A stretch of 30,488 nucleotides of DNA from CAVQND01 sp964653485 (GTDB taxonomy: Bacteria; Verrucomicrobiota; Verrucomicrobiia; Limisphaerales; UBA8199). Where the stretch lies: contig CAZZFF010000078.1 of the NCBI GenBank assembly GCA_964653485.1, positions 1 through 30,488 on the forward strand, given 5' to 3'. This document shows, piece after piece, positions 6,662 to 14,385 of this stretch. A program made the position numbers and the translations under genes. Each line of letters begins with the position of its first letter. Position 1 is the first letter of the stretch. The notes beneath the pieces are model-generated. The model did not search any database. It worked only from the letters and a program-made list of their open reading frames with translations, and had not been told where the DNA came from.

Positions 6662-9600
6662 TTAACGGTTGAGTGCCTGCAACGCGGCCTTGGCCCGCTC
6701 TCGCTTTGCCTGCCACTCGGCCAGTCGTTGGCGATGCTCCTGCAACACGGGGGCGGGGGCTTTGGCGGTGAAATTCGGGTTGTTGAGCTTCTGCGCGGCC
6801 TTGGCGATTTCGCCATCGATTTTTTCGAGTTCTTTGTTGAGGCGTGCCGCTTCGGCAGCGGTATCCACCTGGCCTTCGAGCGGCAGATAGAGGTCGCCCA
6901 GGTCCGAATGGACGGTCGGGGTGCCCTTGGGGGGCTGGCCGGCGGGGTTGATTTCGAGCGCCTCGGCGTTGAGGAGCAGCTTCAACACCGCGGCATCGTG
7001 GGGCGCGAGGGGCTGGGCCGGTTTGAAGACGAATTTGACTTTCTTGCTGGCGGGGAGGTTGGCCTCGCGGCGCAGGTTGCGGCCCTGGGTCACGAGGTCG
7101 TACTTGGCGTTGACCGCGGCGAGGCATGGCTCGTCCAGGCCATAGTGGGCGCGGAAATCCTGGTCCATCGCTTTGGGCCAGGGGGCATACATAATCGTCC
7201 GGCCGCCTTGGTCTTCCGGCATGTCCTCGTGATACCCCATCCCGTGCCACAGCTCCTCGGTGATGAAGGGCAGGAACGGGTGGAACAAGCGCAGGGTATG
7301 GGAGAGGATGAAGTCCAGGACGGCCAGCGTGTTGGCGCGCCTGCGCGCGGCATCTGACGCCCCGGGTTCCGGAGCGGAGTCCGTCCCGGCTGTTCGAGTT
7401 TCAGATGTCTCCGTCGGGCGCGAGAGGACGGCCTTGCTGGCCTCGACGTACCAATCGCAATACTCGCTCCAGAAGAAGCGGTAGAGCGTCTGGCTTGCCT
7501 CATTGAAGCGGTACTCGGCGAAGGCGTTGGTGATTTCACGAATGGCTTGGTCGAGCTTGAGCAAAATCCACTTGTCGTCGCCGCTCAGAAGGCCCGGCTC
7601 GATTTCGCCCTGGACCTCGCCGCCGTGCATTTGGCGGAAGCGGCACGCATTCCAGAGCTTGTTGCAGAAGTTGCGGCCCAACTCGACGTCTTTCTCGTCG
7701 AAAAGCACGTCCTGGCCCAAGGGGGCGCTGCGCATCGTGCCGAAGCGCAAGGCGTCGGCGCCGTACTTCGCTATCAACTCCAGCGGGTCGGGCGAATTGC
7801 CCAGGCTCTTGCTCATCTTGCGGCCGAGTTTGTCGCGGATGATGCCGGTGAAATAGACGTTGCGGAACGGCAGGTCTCCCATGAACTCGTAGCCGGCCAT
7901 GATCATCCTGGCGACCCAGAAGAAGATGATGTCCGGGCCGGTCACGAGGTCTGTCGTCGGATAAAACTTCTTGAGGGTTTCGGTCTGCTCCGGCCAGCCC
8001 ATCGTGGCAAAAGGCCAAAGCCAGGAACTGAACCAGGTGTCCAGGACGTCGGGGTCGCGACGGAAGCCATGCCCTTCGAGGAATGAGACAACTTCCACCT
8101 CATCAGGACCGACAGCTACATGCCAGCGTGCGAGCTGGAGGACCGTTGGCACATTGGCCAGGACTCTCCGGGTGATTTCCTGCAACTCTGGAATCTGAAG
8201 GTCGGAATGCAATAAAGCCCCACGCTCCTTAAAGGAGTCGAGCTTTCGAGCCACCTCCTCCCGCTCGTGCCGGAAGTCAGGTGAATCGACGCTCCGGGAC
8301 CAGACCGGCACTTGGTGCCCCCACCAGAGCTGCCTGCTGATACACCAGTCTCTCAGGTTCTGCATCCAGTGGGAATAGGTCTTGGTCCAGCGGTCTGGAT
8401 GGTACCGAACTGAGCGGCTTTCAAAGTTGACATCCGCAAGCAGATCGGCGACTTTTATTGCAGCGCTCGGTGCAGGCTGGATGCCCAACTTCTCCTTCGG
8501 GGGATGCGCCACCAGAGATTTACCGCCGAGCGTTGTTTTTTTAACCTTGTGATCGTACAGCACTGAGCCATCAGCCAGTTCCTTCGCAGTAATTAGAACC
8601 TTGTGGAGTTCGCCTCTGAGAGAGAGTGCCGCCACAAATCTATGCACGCTGCGAAAACGCGAATGGGGTGGCTGGTGCGCTCGGGTGCTCACCAAAATCG
8701 CTTTCTGGATCAAATCCGGCAGAACCGCGACAGCCTTCATGTTGGCTGCCCCGCGATTAGAAAAAGCGTGCGAGAGGCTGTCGCGGCGTACGCGAATCTC
8801 GATGCCGGAATCTTCATTGCGAAATGGCGATCCGAGGAAGCCATGGCGGCGCGCGTAGCACCGGGCGGCGTCCCGAAGTTCATGAATTGTCGGGGCGCTG
8901 ATTTCTTCCCCGGTCGCTGTGACCACCGTCGCCATCTTGCCTTCGAGGCTCGCGAGTTCGACACACGATGTGGCTTGCTCCACGCTCGGGTATTTCAGAA
9001 ACCACTGTTCGCTCAGGAACGGCTCGATGGGCACGTGGCTGCGCTGGCTGTAGCCCACGTTGTGGACGTAGTCCTCGGTCTTGAGCAAGAGCCCTTGCGC
9101 GGTCAACTTTTCGAGCACCGCCTGCCGCGCCTCCATGCGGTCGAGGCCGGCGAAGTCAGTCCCGGCTTCGGGGGTCATGGCCCCGTCGGGGCCGATGACC
9201 ACCGTCAAGGGCAGGCCGTGCCGCAGGGCCATCTGGTAGTCATTGGGGTCGTGGGCGGGCGTGACCTTCACGCAGCCGGTGCCGAACTTAGGGTCCACGA
9301 AAACGTCCGCGATGACGGGGATGGCCTTGTTGCGGAGCGGGAGCAGGCAGCGCCGCCCGACGAGGGCCGTGTAGCGCGGGTCGCTTGGGTTTACCGCCAC
9401 GGCTTCGTCGCCGAGCATGGTCTCGGGGCGGGTGGTGGCGACCACCACGAACTCATCGGCCTTGGGCCGGCCCTGGGCGTCCAGGAGCGGGTACTTGAGA
9501 TGCCAGAGCGCGCCCTTCTCTTCGGTCATCTCGACTTCCTCGTCGGAGAGGGCAGTGCGGGCGGCTGGGTCCCAGTTGACCATCCGTTTGCCGCGGTAGA

Positions 9601-10108
9601 TCAGTCCTTTGTTGTAAAGGTCGATGAACACCTTCTGGACGCAGCGCGAGTACTCGGGGTCCATCGTGAATCGCTGCCGGGTCCAGTCGCACGAGCAGCC
9701 CAGCTTCTTGAGCTGTTGGATGATGATGCCGCCCTGCTTCTCTTTCCACGCCCAGACATGTTCGAGGAACTTCTCACGTCCCAGGTCGTCCCGGTGCCGC
9801 ATCAGGCCTTGCTTGCGCAGCGTCCTCTCGACGACCGTCTGGGTGGCGATGCCCGCGTGGTCGGTGCCCGGCAGCCACAGCACTTCCTTGCCCTCCATCC
9901 GCGCCTTGCGCGCCAGGAGGTCCTGAATCGTGTTGTTCAGGACGTGGCCCATGTGCAGCACCCCGGTCACGTTGGGCGGGGGGATGACAATCGAGTAGGG
10001 CGGCTTGGATGAGCGCGGATTGGCCGTGAAGCAGTCGTGCTTCAGCCAGAACTCGTACCACTTCTCTTCGACGGTTTGAGGTTCGTAGGCCTTCGGTAGA
10101 TCGGGCAT
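6662..10108 (-). CDS. valS: Valyl-tRNA synthetase with an inserted extra domain
   Basis: Charges tRNA-Val with valine in the cytoplasm. Class I signatures are intact: PPPNVTGVLHMGH (HIGH equivalent, 52-55), the CP1 editing region with ATTRPETMLGD (224-233), WTKTYSHWMQNLRDWCISRQ from 574, DVLDTWFSSWLWPF near 687-700, and GRKMSKSLGN (KMSKS 764-768). A C-terminal coiled-coil tRNA-binding arm covers roughly the last 70 residues. The protein has 1148 residues against the usual 880-950. Most of the excess is an insertion at about 383-565, between the end of CP1 (EPFLSEQWFLKYP) and the WTKTY block. A second unusual segment (about 605-682) replaces the CP3 region, which often has a zinc site. The frame is unbroken through both. 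It is followed by the transglutaminase-like gene (41 nt) and preceded by cimA (42 nt). Confidence 0.95.
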   Translation of the reverse strand: MPDLPKAYEPQTVEEKWYEFWLKHDCFTANPRSSKPPYSIVIPPPNVTGVLHMGHVLNNTIQDLLARKARMEGKEVLWLPGTDHAGIATQTVVERTLRKQGLMRHRDDLGREKFLEHVWAWKEKQGGIIIQQLKKLGCSCDWTRQRFTMDPEYSRCVQKVFIDLYNKGLIYRGKRMVNWDPAARTALSDEEVEMTEEKGALWHLKYPLLDAQGRPKADEFVVVATTRPETMLGDEAVAVNPSDPRYTALVGRRCLLPLRNKAIPVIADVFVDPKFGTGCVKVTPAHDPNDYQMALRHGLPLTVVIGPDGAMTPEAGTDFAGLDRMEARQAVLEKLTAQGLLLKTEDYVHNVGYSQRSHVPIEPFLSEQWFLKYPSVEQATSCVELASLEGKMATVVTATGEEISAPTIHELRDAARCYARRHGFLGSPFRNEDSGIEIRVRRDSLSHAFSNRGAANMKAVAVLPDLIQKAILVSTRAHQPPHSRFRSVHRFVAALSLRGELHKVLITAKELADGSVLYDHKVKKTTLGGKSLVAHPPKEKLGIQPAPSAAIKVADLLADVNFESRSVRYHPDRWTKTYSHWMQNLRDWCISRQLWWGHQVPVWSRSVDSPDFRHEREEVARKLDSFKERGALLHSDLQIPELQEITRRVLANVPTVLQLARWHVAVGPDEVEVVSFLEGHGFRRDPDVLDTWFSSWLWPFATMGWPEQTETLKKFYPTTDLVTGPDIIFFWVARMIMAGYEFMGDLPFRNVYFTGIIRDKLGRKMSKSLGNSPDPLELIAKYGADALRFGTMRSAPLGQDVLFDEKDVELGRNFCNKLWNACRFRQMHGGEVQGEIEPGLLSGDDKWILLKLDQAIREITNAFAEYRFNEASQTLYRFFWSEYCDWYVEASKAVLSRPTETSETRTAGTDSAPEPGASDAARRRANTLAVLDFILSHTLRLFHPFLPFITEELWHGMGYHEDMPEDQGGRTIMYAPWPKAMDQDFRAHYGLDEPCLAAVNAKYDLVTQGRNLRREANLPASKKVKFVFKPAQPLAPHDAAVLKLLLNAEALEINPAGQPPKGTPTVHSDLGDLYLPLEGQVDTAAEAARLNKELEKIDGEIAKAAQKLNNPNFTAKAPAPVLQEHRQRLAEWQAKRERAKAALQALNR
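8525..8905 (-). other. Polyvalent-protein-like (LPD3/PBECR-like) domain inside valS
   Basis: ValRS residues about 402-528 have no counterpart in the valyl enzymes I know. The segment reads as a compact domain: THELRDAARCYARRHGF-like helix (written TIHELRDAARCYARR), F-R-N-E-D-S-G-I-E-I-R-V-R-R-D-S-L-S-H, AVAVLPDLIQKAILV, SVHRFVAALSLRGELHKV, LITAKELADGSVLYDHKVKK. This order (T/N-x-D-x-G strand, SxxxxxHxxS helix, LPxLI helix, HRFxAxxxxxGxLxxVxxxxKE hairpin, YDH strand) matches my recollection of LPD3 and the phage Barnase-EndoU-ColicinE5/D-RelE-like domains of phage and ICE polyvalent proteins. The DNA is visibly more AT-rich than the flanking valS. No intein splicing residues are seen. The family name is from memory and needs a profile search. 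Confidence 0.6.
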
Positions 10109-10150
10109 AATCTCTTTAAAGGTGGATGAACGCTGATCGTGGTGAAACGA

Positions 10151-11710
10151 TCAGGGTTGCAGCAGCCGGTACTCCAGACTGTCGGAGAGGGCCATGAGGC
10201 TGGCCTCGATGATGTTGTCGTGAACGCCGACGGTGGCCCACTCGGATTTGCCGTCGGTGGACTGGATGAGGACGCGGGTGCGGGCCTCGGTGCCGGAGGC
10301 CGTATTGAGGATGCGCACCTTGTAGTCCTCCAGGCGCACGCGCTTGAGCTGCGGGAAGAACTTCACCAGGGCGGCCCTGAGTGCCTGGTCGAGGGCGTGG
10401 ACCGGGCCGTCACCCTCGGCGATCGTGTGCTCGAACTCCCCGTCCACCAGCACCTTCACGCTGGCCTGGCAGACCGAGATCGAGCGATCGCGCCGGATCG
10501 AGACATGATAGCCCTCGATCGAGAAGGGCGGCTTCTCATGTTTGAGAATCTTCCGTATTACCAGCGCCAGAGACCCCTCCGCCGCCTCGAACTCGAAGCC
10601 CTCGTGCTCGAGCTTCTTGATCTGGGCCAGTATCGCCTTAAGCTCGGGGGTGTCGTTTTCCATCTTGAACCCCAACTCGCGCGCCTTCATCACGATGTTG
10701 CTTCGCCCGGCCAGGTCGCTGACCAGCACCCGGCGGATGTTGCCGACGCAGGCGGGGTCGACGTGTTCGTAGCTGCGGACCACCTTTTGAATGGCGTTGA
10801 CGTGCGTGCCGCCCTTGTGGGCGAATGCCGCCTCGCCCACCCATGGCTGGCGCGGGTCGTGCCGGATGTTCGCTATTTCGTCCACGAACTGCGAGAGCTT
10901 CTTCAGCTTGGCCAGCGAGGATTCCGGGACGCATGGTTTCTGCAGCTTCAACGCCAATGCCGGGATGACGCTGATCAAGTTGCAGTTGCCCGTGCGTTCC
11001 CCGTAGCCGTTGATCGTCCCTTGCACCTGGGTCGCTCCCGCCTCGATTCCGGCCAGGGCATTGGCGACGCCCAGCCCGATGTCGTTGTGCGGGTGGATGC
11101 CCACCTTGACCGTCAGTTTCGCGCGCGCGACCGCCGTGATGCGGCTGATCTCGCCCGGCAAACAGCCCCCATTGGTGTCGCAGAGCACCACCATGTCCGC
11201 CCCCGCCTTCTCCGCCGCCTGCCAGGTGGCCAGGGCGTAGTCGGGGTCCTCCTTGTAACCGTCGAAACAGTGCTCGGCGTCGTAAATGACGGACCGTCCA
11301 TGGTCCTTCAGGAAGCGGACCGTATCGGCTATCATGCCCAGGTTCTCTTCCGGGGTGGCCCGCAGGACCTCCCGGACGTGCAGCAGCCAGGTCTTGCCGT
11401 AAACCGTGACCACCGGCGTTTCGGCATCCAGCAGCAGCCGCACCTGTTCGTCGCTCTCGACGGCGACCCCTTTCCGGCGGGTCGAACCGAACGCCGCCAG
11501 CCGCGCGGTTGCGAACCGCTTCCGTTTGGCCTCGGCGAAGAACTCGATGTCCTTGGGATTTGACCCCGGCCAGCCTCCCTCGATGTATTGAATCCCGAAC
11601 GCATCGAGTTTCTCGGCAATTCGCAGCTTGTCCATCACCGAAAAATTGATGCCTTCACCCTGGCTCCCATCGCGCAGAGTGGTGTCGTATATCTCGACTT
11701 CGGCTTTCAT
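10151..11710 (-). CDS. cimA: (R)-citramalate synthase
   Basis: A 519-residue enzyme that condenses acetyl-CoA and pyruvate to citramalate, the first step of the threonine-independent isoleucine route. The N-terminal TIM barrel opens with YDTTLRDGSQGEGINFS (8-24), and carries EGGWPGSNPKD, a CDTNGG strand and the metal-binding GIHPHNDIGLGVANAL segment followed by GTINGYGERTGNCNL. These features and the length fit the CimA family (Geobacter/Leptospira type) rather than 2-isopropylmalate synthase. The C-terminal 130 residues are the LeuA-type dimerisation/allosteric domain, usually feedback-inhibited by isoleucine. The start at ATG 11710 begins three residues before the conserved strand. The longer frame adds a poor 19-residue leader. 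It leads the probable operon with valS, linking branched-chain amino-acid synthesis and charging. Confidence 0.92.
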   Translation of the reverse strand: MKAEVEIYDTTLRDGSQGEGINFSVMDKLRIAEKLDAFGIQYIEGGWPGSNPKDIEFFAEAKRKRFATARLAAFGSTRRKGVAVESDEQVRLLLDAETPVVTVYGKTWLLHVREVLRATPEENLGMIADTVRFLKDHGRSVIYDAEHCFDGYKEDPDYALATWQAAEKAGADMVVLCDTNGGCLPGEISRITAVARAKLTVKVGIHPHNDIGLGVANALAGIEAGATQVQGTINGYGERTGNCNLISVIPALALKLQKPCVPESSLAKLKKLSQFVDEIANIRHDPRQPWVGEAAFAHKGGTHVNAIQKVVRSYEHVDPACVGNIRRVLVSDLAGRSNIVMKARELGFKMENDTPELKAILAQIKKLEHEGFEFEAAEGSLALVIRKILKHEKPPFSIEGYHVSIRRDRSISVCQASVKVLVDGEFEHTIAEGDGPVHALDQALRAALVKFFPQLKRVRLEDYKVRILNTASGTEARTRVLIQSTDGKSEWATVGVHDNIIEASLMALSDSLEYRLLQP

Positions 11711-11717
11711 ATAAGAT

Positions 11718-11733
11718 TCCCGCCCTCGCGGGA
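11718..11733 (-). promoter_or_regulatory. Small hairpin over the cimA ribosome-binding region
   Basis: TCCCGC and GCGGGA form a 6-bp stem with a GAGG loop ending 7 nt before the cimA ATG. Its 3' arm (GCGGGA) is the only purine-rich stretch that could serve as a Shine-Dalgarno, so the stem may limit initiation. The rest of 11734-11866 holds no gene. A possible AT-rich -10 (TATTCT on the minus strand, near 11738) lies just upstream. Confidence 0.3.
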
Positions 11734-11866
11734 GCAGAATATCTACGCCAAACCGCCGCAAAAGCAAAGCCCAAACGCGGCCGGCAAGGAACGCGCATCG
11801 AGCATGCCTTTTTGCCTTGCGTTACTCGGCGCCGTGCCTGGCCGTCGGCTCTCCGCGCGACCCCCC

Positions 11867-11967
11867 CGGCAGGGCTTGCCGCGCCGTCGAAACAGGGCGA
11901 TAGTGGGGGTGCAGAATCAAGCATTGCAGGGTGGAGGGATAAGCCATGAAGAGGACAGATGGAACAG
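11867..11967 (+). promoter_or_regulatory. Shared leader module, copy 1
   Basis: Inverted repeat CGGCA (11867-11871) and TGCCG (11877-11881), then 64 nt to the ATG of the response regulator. From 11883 this aligns with the sequence before the histidine kinase (copy 2) at about 60 of 85 positions with a single 1-nt gap, running through the ribosome-binding site (GGAGGG 11933-11938) and into the first seven codons. Candidate promoter elements within it are TCGAAA (11887-11892) and CAGAAT (11912-11917), weaker than in copy 2. Confidence 0.5.
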
Positions 11968-12731
11968 GCGCTCAAATGCCTCCGAGGAGGACATCCTTGC
12001 CGCCTCGAAGGCAGGCGAGATGTCCTGAGCGGAGCCACACGAGCACGAACGGCTCGGGCAAATCGGGCGACTCGGTCCAGGCCAGCCGGGTGCTGCTGGC
12101 CGACGACCACACGCTCGTGCGGGCCGGCATCCGGGCGTTGCTGGAGAAGCTCCCGGGAGTCGTGGTGGCGGGTGAGGCCAGTGACGGCCGCGAGGTCATA
12201 GACATGATCAAGGAGCGGCAGCCGGACCTGGTGCTGATGGATATCTCCATGCCCGGCCTCAACGGCCTCCAGGCCCTGGCGCGCATCACCCGGGACTTTC
12301 CGCAGGTGCGGGTGATCATCCTTTCGATGCACCCCGGCGACGAGTACGTGTTGCAGGCCTTGAAGTCCGGCGCATCGGGCTACCTTCTCAAACGCGCGGC
12401 GACTGCCGAATTGCCGGCGGCCCTCAAGACCGTGTTCGGCGGCACCATCTACCTGAGCCGGGAAATCGCCACCCAATTCGTCAAAAAATTCCCCCTGAGC
12501 CAGCTCGCGCGCGCCAGCAGCCCGCTCGATCAGTTGACCCCGCGCCAGCGCGAAATCCTCCAACTGCTGGCCGAAGGCCAAACCACCAAGGCCATCGCCC
12601 TGACCCTGAAGGTGAGCGACAAGACCGTCGAGTACCATCGCTCGAAGTTGATGGCGCAGTTGAACATTTTCGACACCCCGGGCCTGGTGCGTTTCGCTCT
12701 GCGGACCGGCTTGGTCTCGGAGGAGCCCTGA
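11946..12731 (+). CDS. NarL/LuxR-type response regulator (orphan)
   Basis: A 261-residue DNA-binding response regulator. The receiver domain covers about 46-165, with acidic ADDH at 52-55, phospho-acceptor Asp99 in LMDISMPG, a Ser in ILSMH and Lys in YLLKR. The C-terminal LuxR helix-turn-helix is at about 194-253 (LTPRQREILQLLAEGQTTKAI, VSDKTVEYHRSKL). The first 45 residues are a basic, disordered-looking extension. ATG 11946 is chosen because GGAGGG stands 7 nt upstream and no ATG/GTG/TTG lies between residue 11 and the receiver. No kinase gene is adjacent. Its leader resembles that of the kinase at 15630, which suggests the two are controlled together. Confidence 0.9.
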   Translation: MKRTDGTGAQMPPRRTSLPPRRQARCPERSHTSTNGSGKSGDSVQASRVLLADDHTLVRAGIRALLEKLPGVVVAGEASDGREVIDMIKERQPDLVLMDISMPGLNGLQALARITRDFPQVRVIILSMHPGDEYVLQALKSGASGYLLKRAATAELPAALKTVFGGTIYLSREIATQFVKKFPLSQLARASSPLDQLTPRQREILQLLAEGQTTKAIALTLKVSDKTVEYHRSKLMAQLNIFDTPGLVRFALRTGLVSEEP

Positions 12732-12797
12732 GCACTTGGGAATGAGCCTCGACGGCGTCCGGGGCTTGGCTGGAGGTGCGCCGCCCGCGCGTCGCGC

Positions 12798-13580
12798 TCA
12801 ACCGCCCGACCTGGGCGCCAGGCCCCAACGCGCCAGTATCCTCTTCTGCGCCAGACCAAACACAAACCGGTCCAGCAACAAGCCAAGAAGGACTGTCAGC
12901 ACCATAATGCCGATGACCTGAGAGGCGTCATTCAATTCCCGTCCCATTTGGAGCAGGAACCCCAGGCCGACGGTCGATTTGATCAACTCAGCGGATACCC
13001 CGCCATGCCAGGCGAGCGTCCATCCGAGTTTTAACCCGGTGACGATGCTGGGCAACGATGCTGGCAGGATGACGCGGACCGGCATCGCGTAGCCGGGTGT
13101 CCCCAAGGTGCGGGCGACCCTCAGGTAGATCAGGGGGATGTGCTGGATGCCGTCGGAAGCCGTCAGGGCGACCGCCGGGGCCGAGCTCATGATGATCACG
13201 AAGTAAATCCCGCGGTCGCTCAGGCCGAAAAGCAACAGCGAGACCGGCACCCAGCCGGCGGTCGGGAGCGTCTGGAGTCCCAGGAAGAGCGACCGCAGGC
13301 AGGCATTGACCACACGGCTCATGCCCATGACCAGGCCCACTGCCAAGCCGATGGAGGCCGCGATGGAGAAGCCGATGCCCATTCGCTCGAACGTGGCTTT
13401 GAGGCTCGGCCACAGGTAATTGTCGACCGTCAATTCCCAAAGCCGCCGGGCGACCTGCAAGGGGGACGGAAACAGGAAGTCGGGGATGACCTGGGCCCAG
13501 AAGATGGCTTGCCAGGCCGCCAGGAGGAGAAGATAAAACGCCAGCACGTAGTATTTGATGCGGGTTTGTGGAACTCTCAT
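12798..13580 (-). CDS. NitT/TauT-type ABC importer permease
   Basis: A 260-residue inner-membrane permease of the SsuC/TauC/NrtB (BPD_transp_1) type, with about six membrane segments. The first is YYVLAFYLLLLAAWQAIFW, and the coupling-helix region reads RTLGTPGYAMPVRVILPASL, the EAA-like motif of this family. The PTAGWVPVSLLLFGL segment is also typical. ATG 13580 is preceded by GGAGG 10 nt upstream and lies 4 nt after the ATPase stop. The longer frame adds 20 residues that overlap the ATPase gene. It is the last gene of a three-gene importer. Substrates in the family are sulfonates, taurine, nitrate or thiamine precursors, and nothing here decides which. Confidence 0.9.
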   Translation of the reverse strand: MRVPQTRIKYYVLAFYLLLLAAWQAIFWAQVIPDFLFPSPLQVARRLWELTVDNYLWPSLKATFERMGIGFSIAASIGLAVGLVMGMSRVVNACLRSLFLGLQTLPTAGWVPVSLLLFGLSDRGIYFVIIMSSAPAVALTASDGIQHIPLIYLRVARTLGTPGYAMPVRVILPASLPSIVTGLKLGWTLAWHGGVSAELIKSTVGLGFLLQMGRELNDASQVIGIMVLTVLLGLLLDRFVFGLAQKRILARWGLAPRSGG

Positions 13581-13584
13581 AGGC

Positions 13585-14385
13585 TCACGCCTCCATTTGA
13601 GCCATGATGCCCGCGCCGCATTCCGCCACGACCGGATCATTGATGTCGCGCGGTCGCGGGAGGCTGATGGTGATGTGCGCCTTCACTTGCCCGGGGCGGC
13701 CGGAAAACACCAGCACGCGGTCTCCCAGGCAAGCCGCCTCGCGCGCGTCGTGCGTCACCAGGATGATCGTCTTGCGAGTGCGTTGCTGGATTTCCTGGAG
13801 GTCTCCGTAGAGTTTGGCGCGGCTCAAGGCGTCCAAGGCCCCGAACGGCTCATCCACGAGCAGGACTTTCGGGTCGGGGGCCAGGGCGCGGGCGAGGGCG
13901 GCGCGCTGCTTCATCCCGCCGGACAGCTCGTGAACCCGAGCCTGCTCGAACTCTCCGAGATGGACCATCTCAAGGAACCGGCGCGCGTGCGCCCGGCGTG
14001 CTCCGGGTCTGAACCTGAACCGGCGTTTCAGGCCGTACATGACATTCTGGACCACGTTGAGCCAGGGAAACAGGCCGTGTTCCTGGAACATCATGAGCCG
14101 GTCGTGGTCCGGCCCTTCGACGGCCTTTCCGTCCAGCCGGATTTCCCCCTCGGTGACCTCTTCAAAGCCTGCGATAATGTTGAGCAGCGTGGATTTCCCA
14201 CAACCGGACGGGCCAAAGAAGACGACGAACTCACCTTCCCGGATTTCGAGATTGACCGGTCCCAACGCCGCGACTGATTGCCCCCCGTTCGAATAGGTCT
14301 TCGCGACCCCGGTCAACTTCAATTTGACCTGGGACGGCGCAACATCCTGCGTGGACGAGTTGGATAGAGCATCGTGCATGCCCAT
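13585..14385 (-). CDS. NitT/TauT-type ABC importer ATPase
   Basis: A 266-residue ATP-binding subunit of the SsuB/TauB/NrtD type that powers the adjacent permease. Walker A GPSGCGKST at 58-66, Q-loop MFQEHGLFPW near 99, signature LSGGMKQR at 154-161, Walker B VLLVDEP at 174-180, and the H-loop THD follow in order. The start at ATG 14385 shares one base with the stop of the binding-protein gene (TAATG), so translation is probably coupled. A second ATG two codons on is also possible. The longer open frame upstream lies inside the binding-protein gene and was rejected. Confidence 0.92.
   Translation of the reverse strand: MGMHDALSNSSTQDVAPSQVKLKLTGVAKTYSNGGQSVAALGPVNLEIREGEFVVFFGPSGCGKSTLLNIIAGFEEVTEGEIRLDGKAVEGPDHDRLMMFQEHGLFPWLNVVQNVMYGLKRRFRFRPGARRAHARRFLEMVHLGEFEQARVHELSGGMKQRAALARALAPDPKVLLVDEPFGALDALSRAKLYGDLQEIQQRTRKTIILVTHDAREAACLGDRVLVFSGRPGQVKAHITISLPRPRDINDPVVAECGAGIMAQMEA

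Noticed and set aside
5151..7250. A 699-residue frame extending the transglutaminase-like gene upstream
   Set aside because: The extra N-terminal part is low-complexity Arg/Pro/Gln text read through valS in another frame. The signal peptide at 6620 marks the real start.
8414..8965. An intein in valS
   Set aside because: No N-terminal Cys/Ser with splicing block, no His-Asn at the C-terminal junction, and the segment has the motif order of another domain.
8603..10012. A 469-residue plus-strand frame opposite valS
   Set aside because: It mirrors the codon bias of valS, has no recognisable domain, and valS motifs are continuous on the other strand.
11898..11930. A sigma-54 promoter before the NarL-type regulator
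   Set aside because: TTGCA is present near 11924 but no GG-containing -24 element lies at the required distance; the kinase copy does not fit either.
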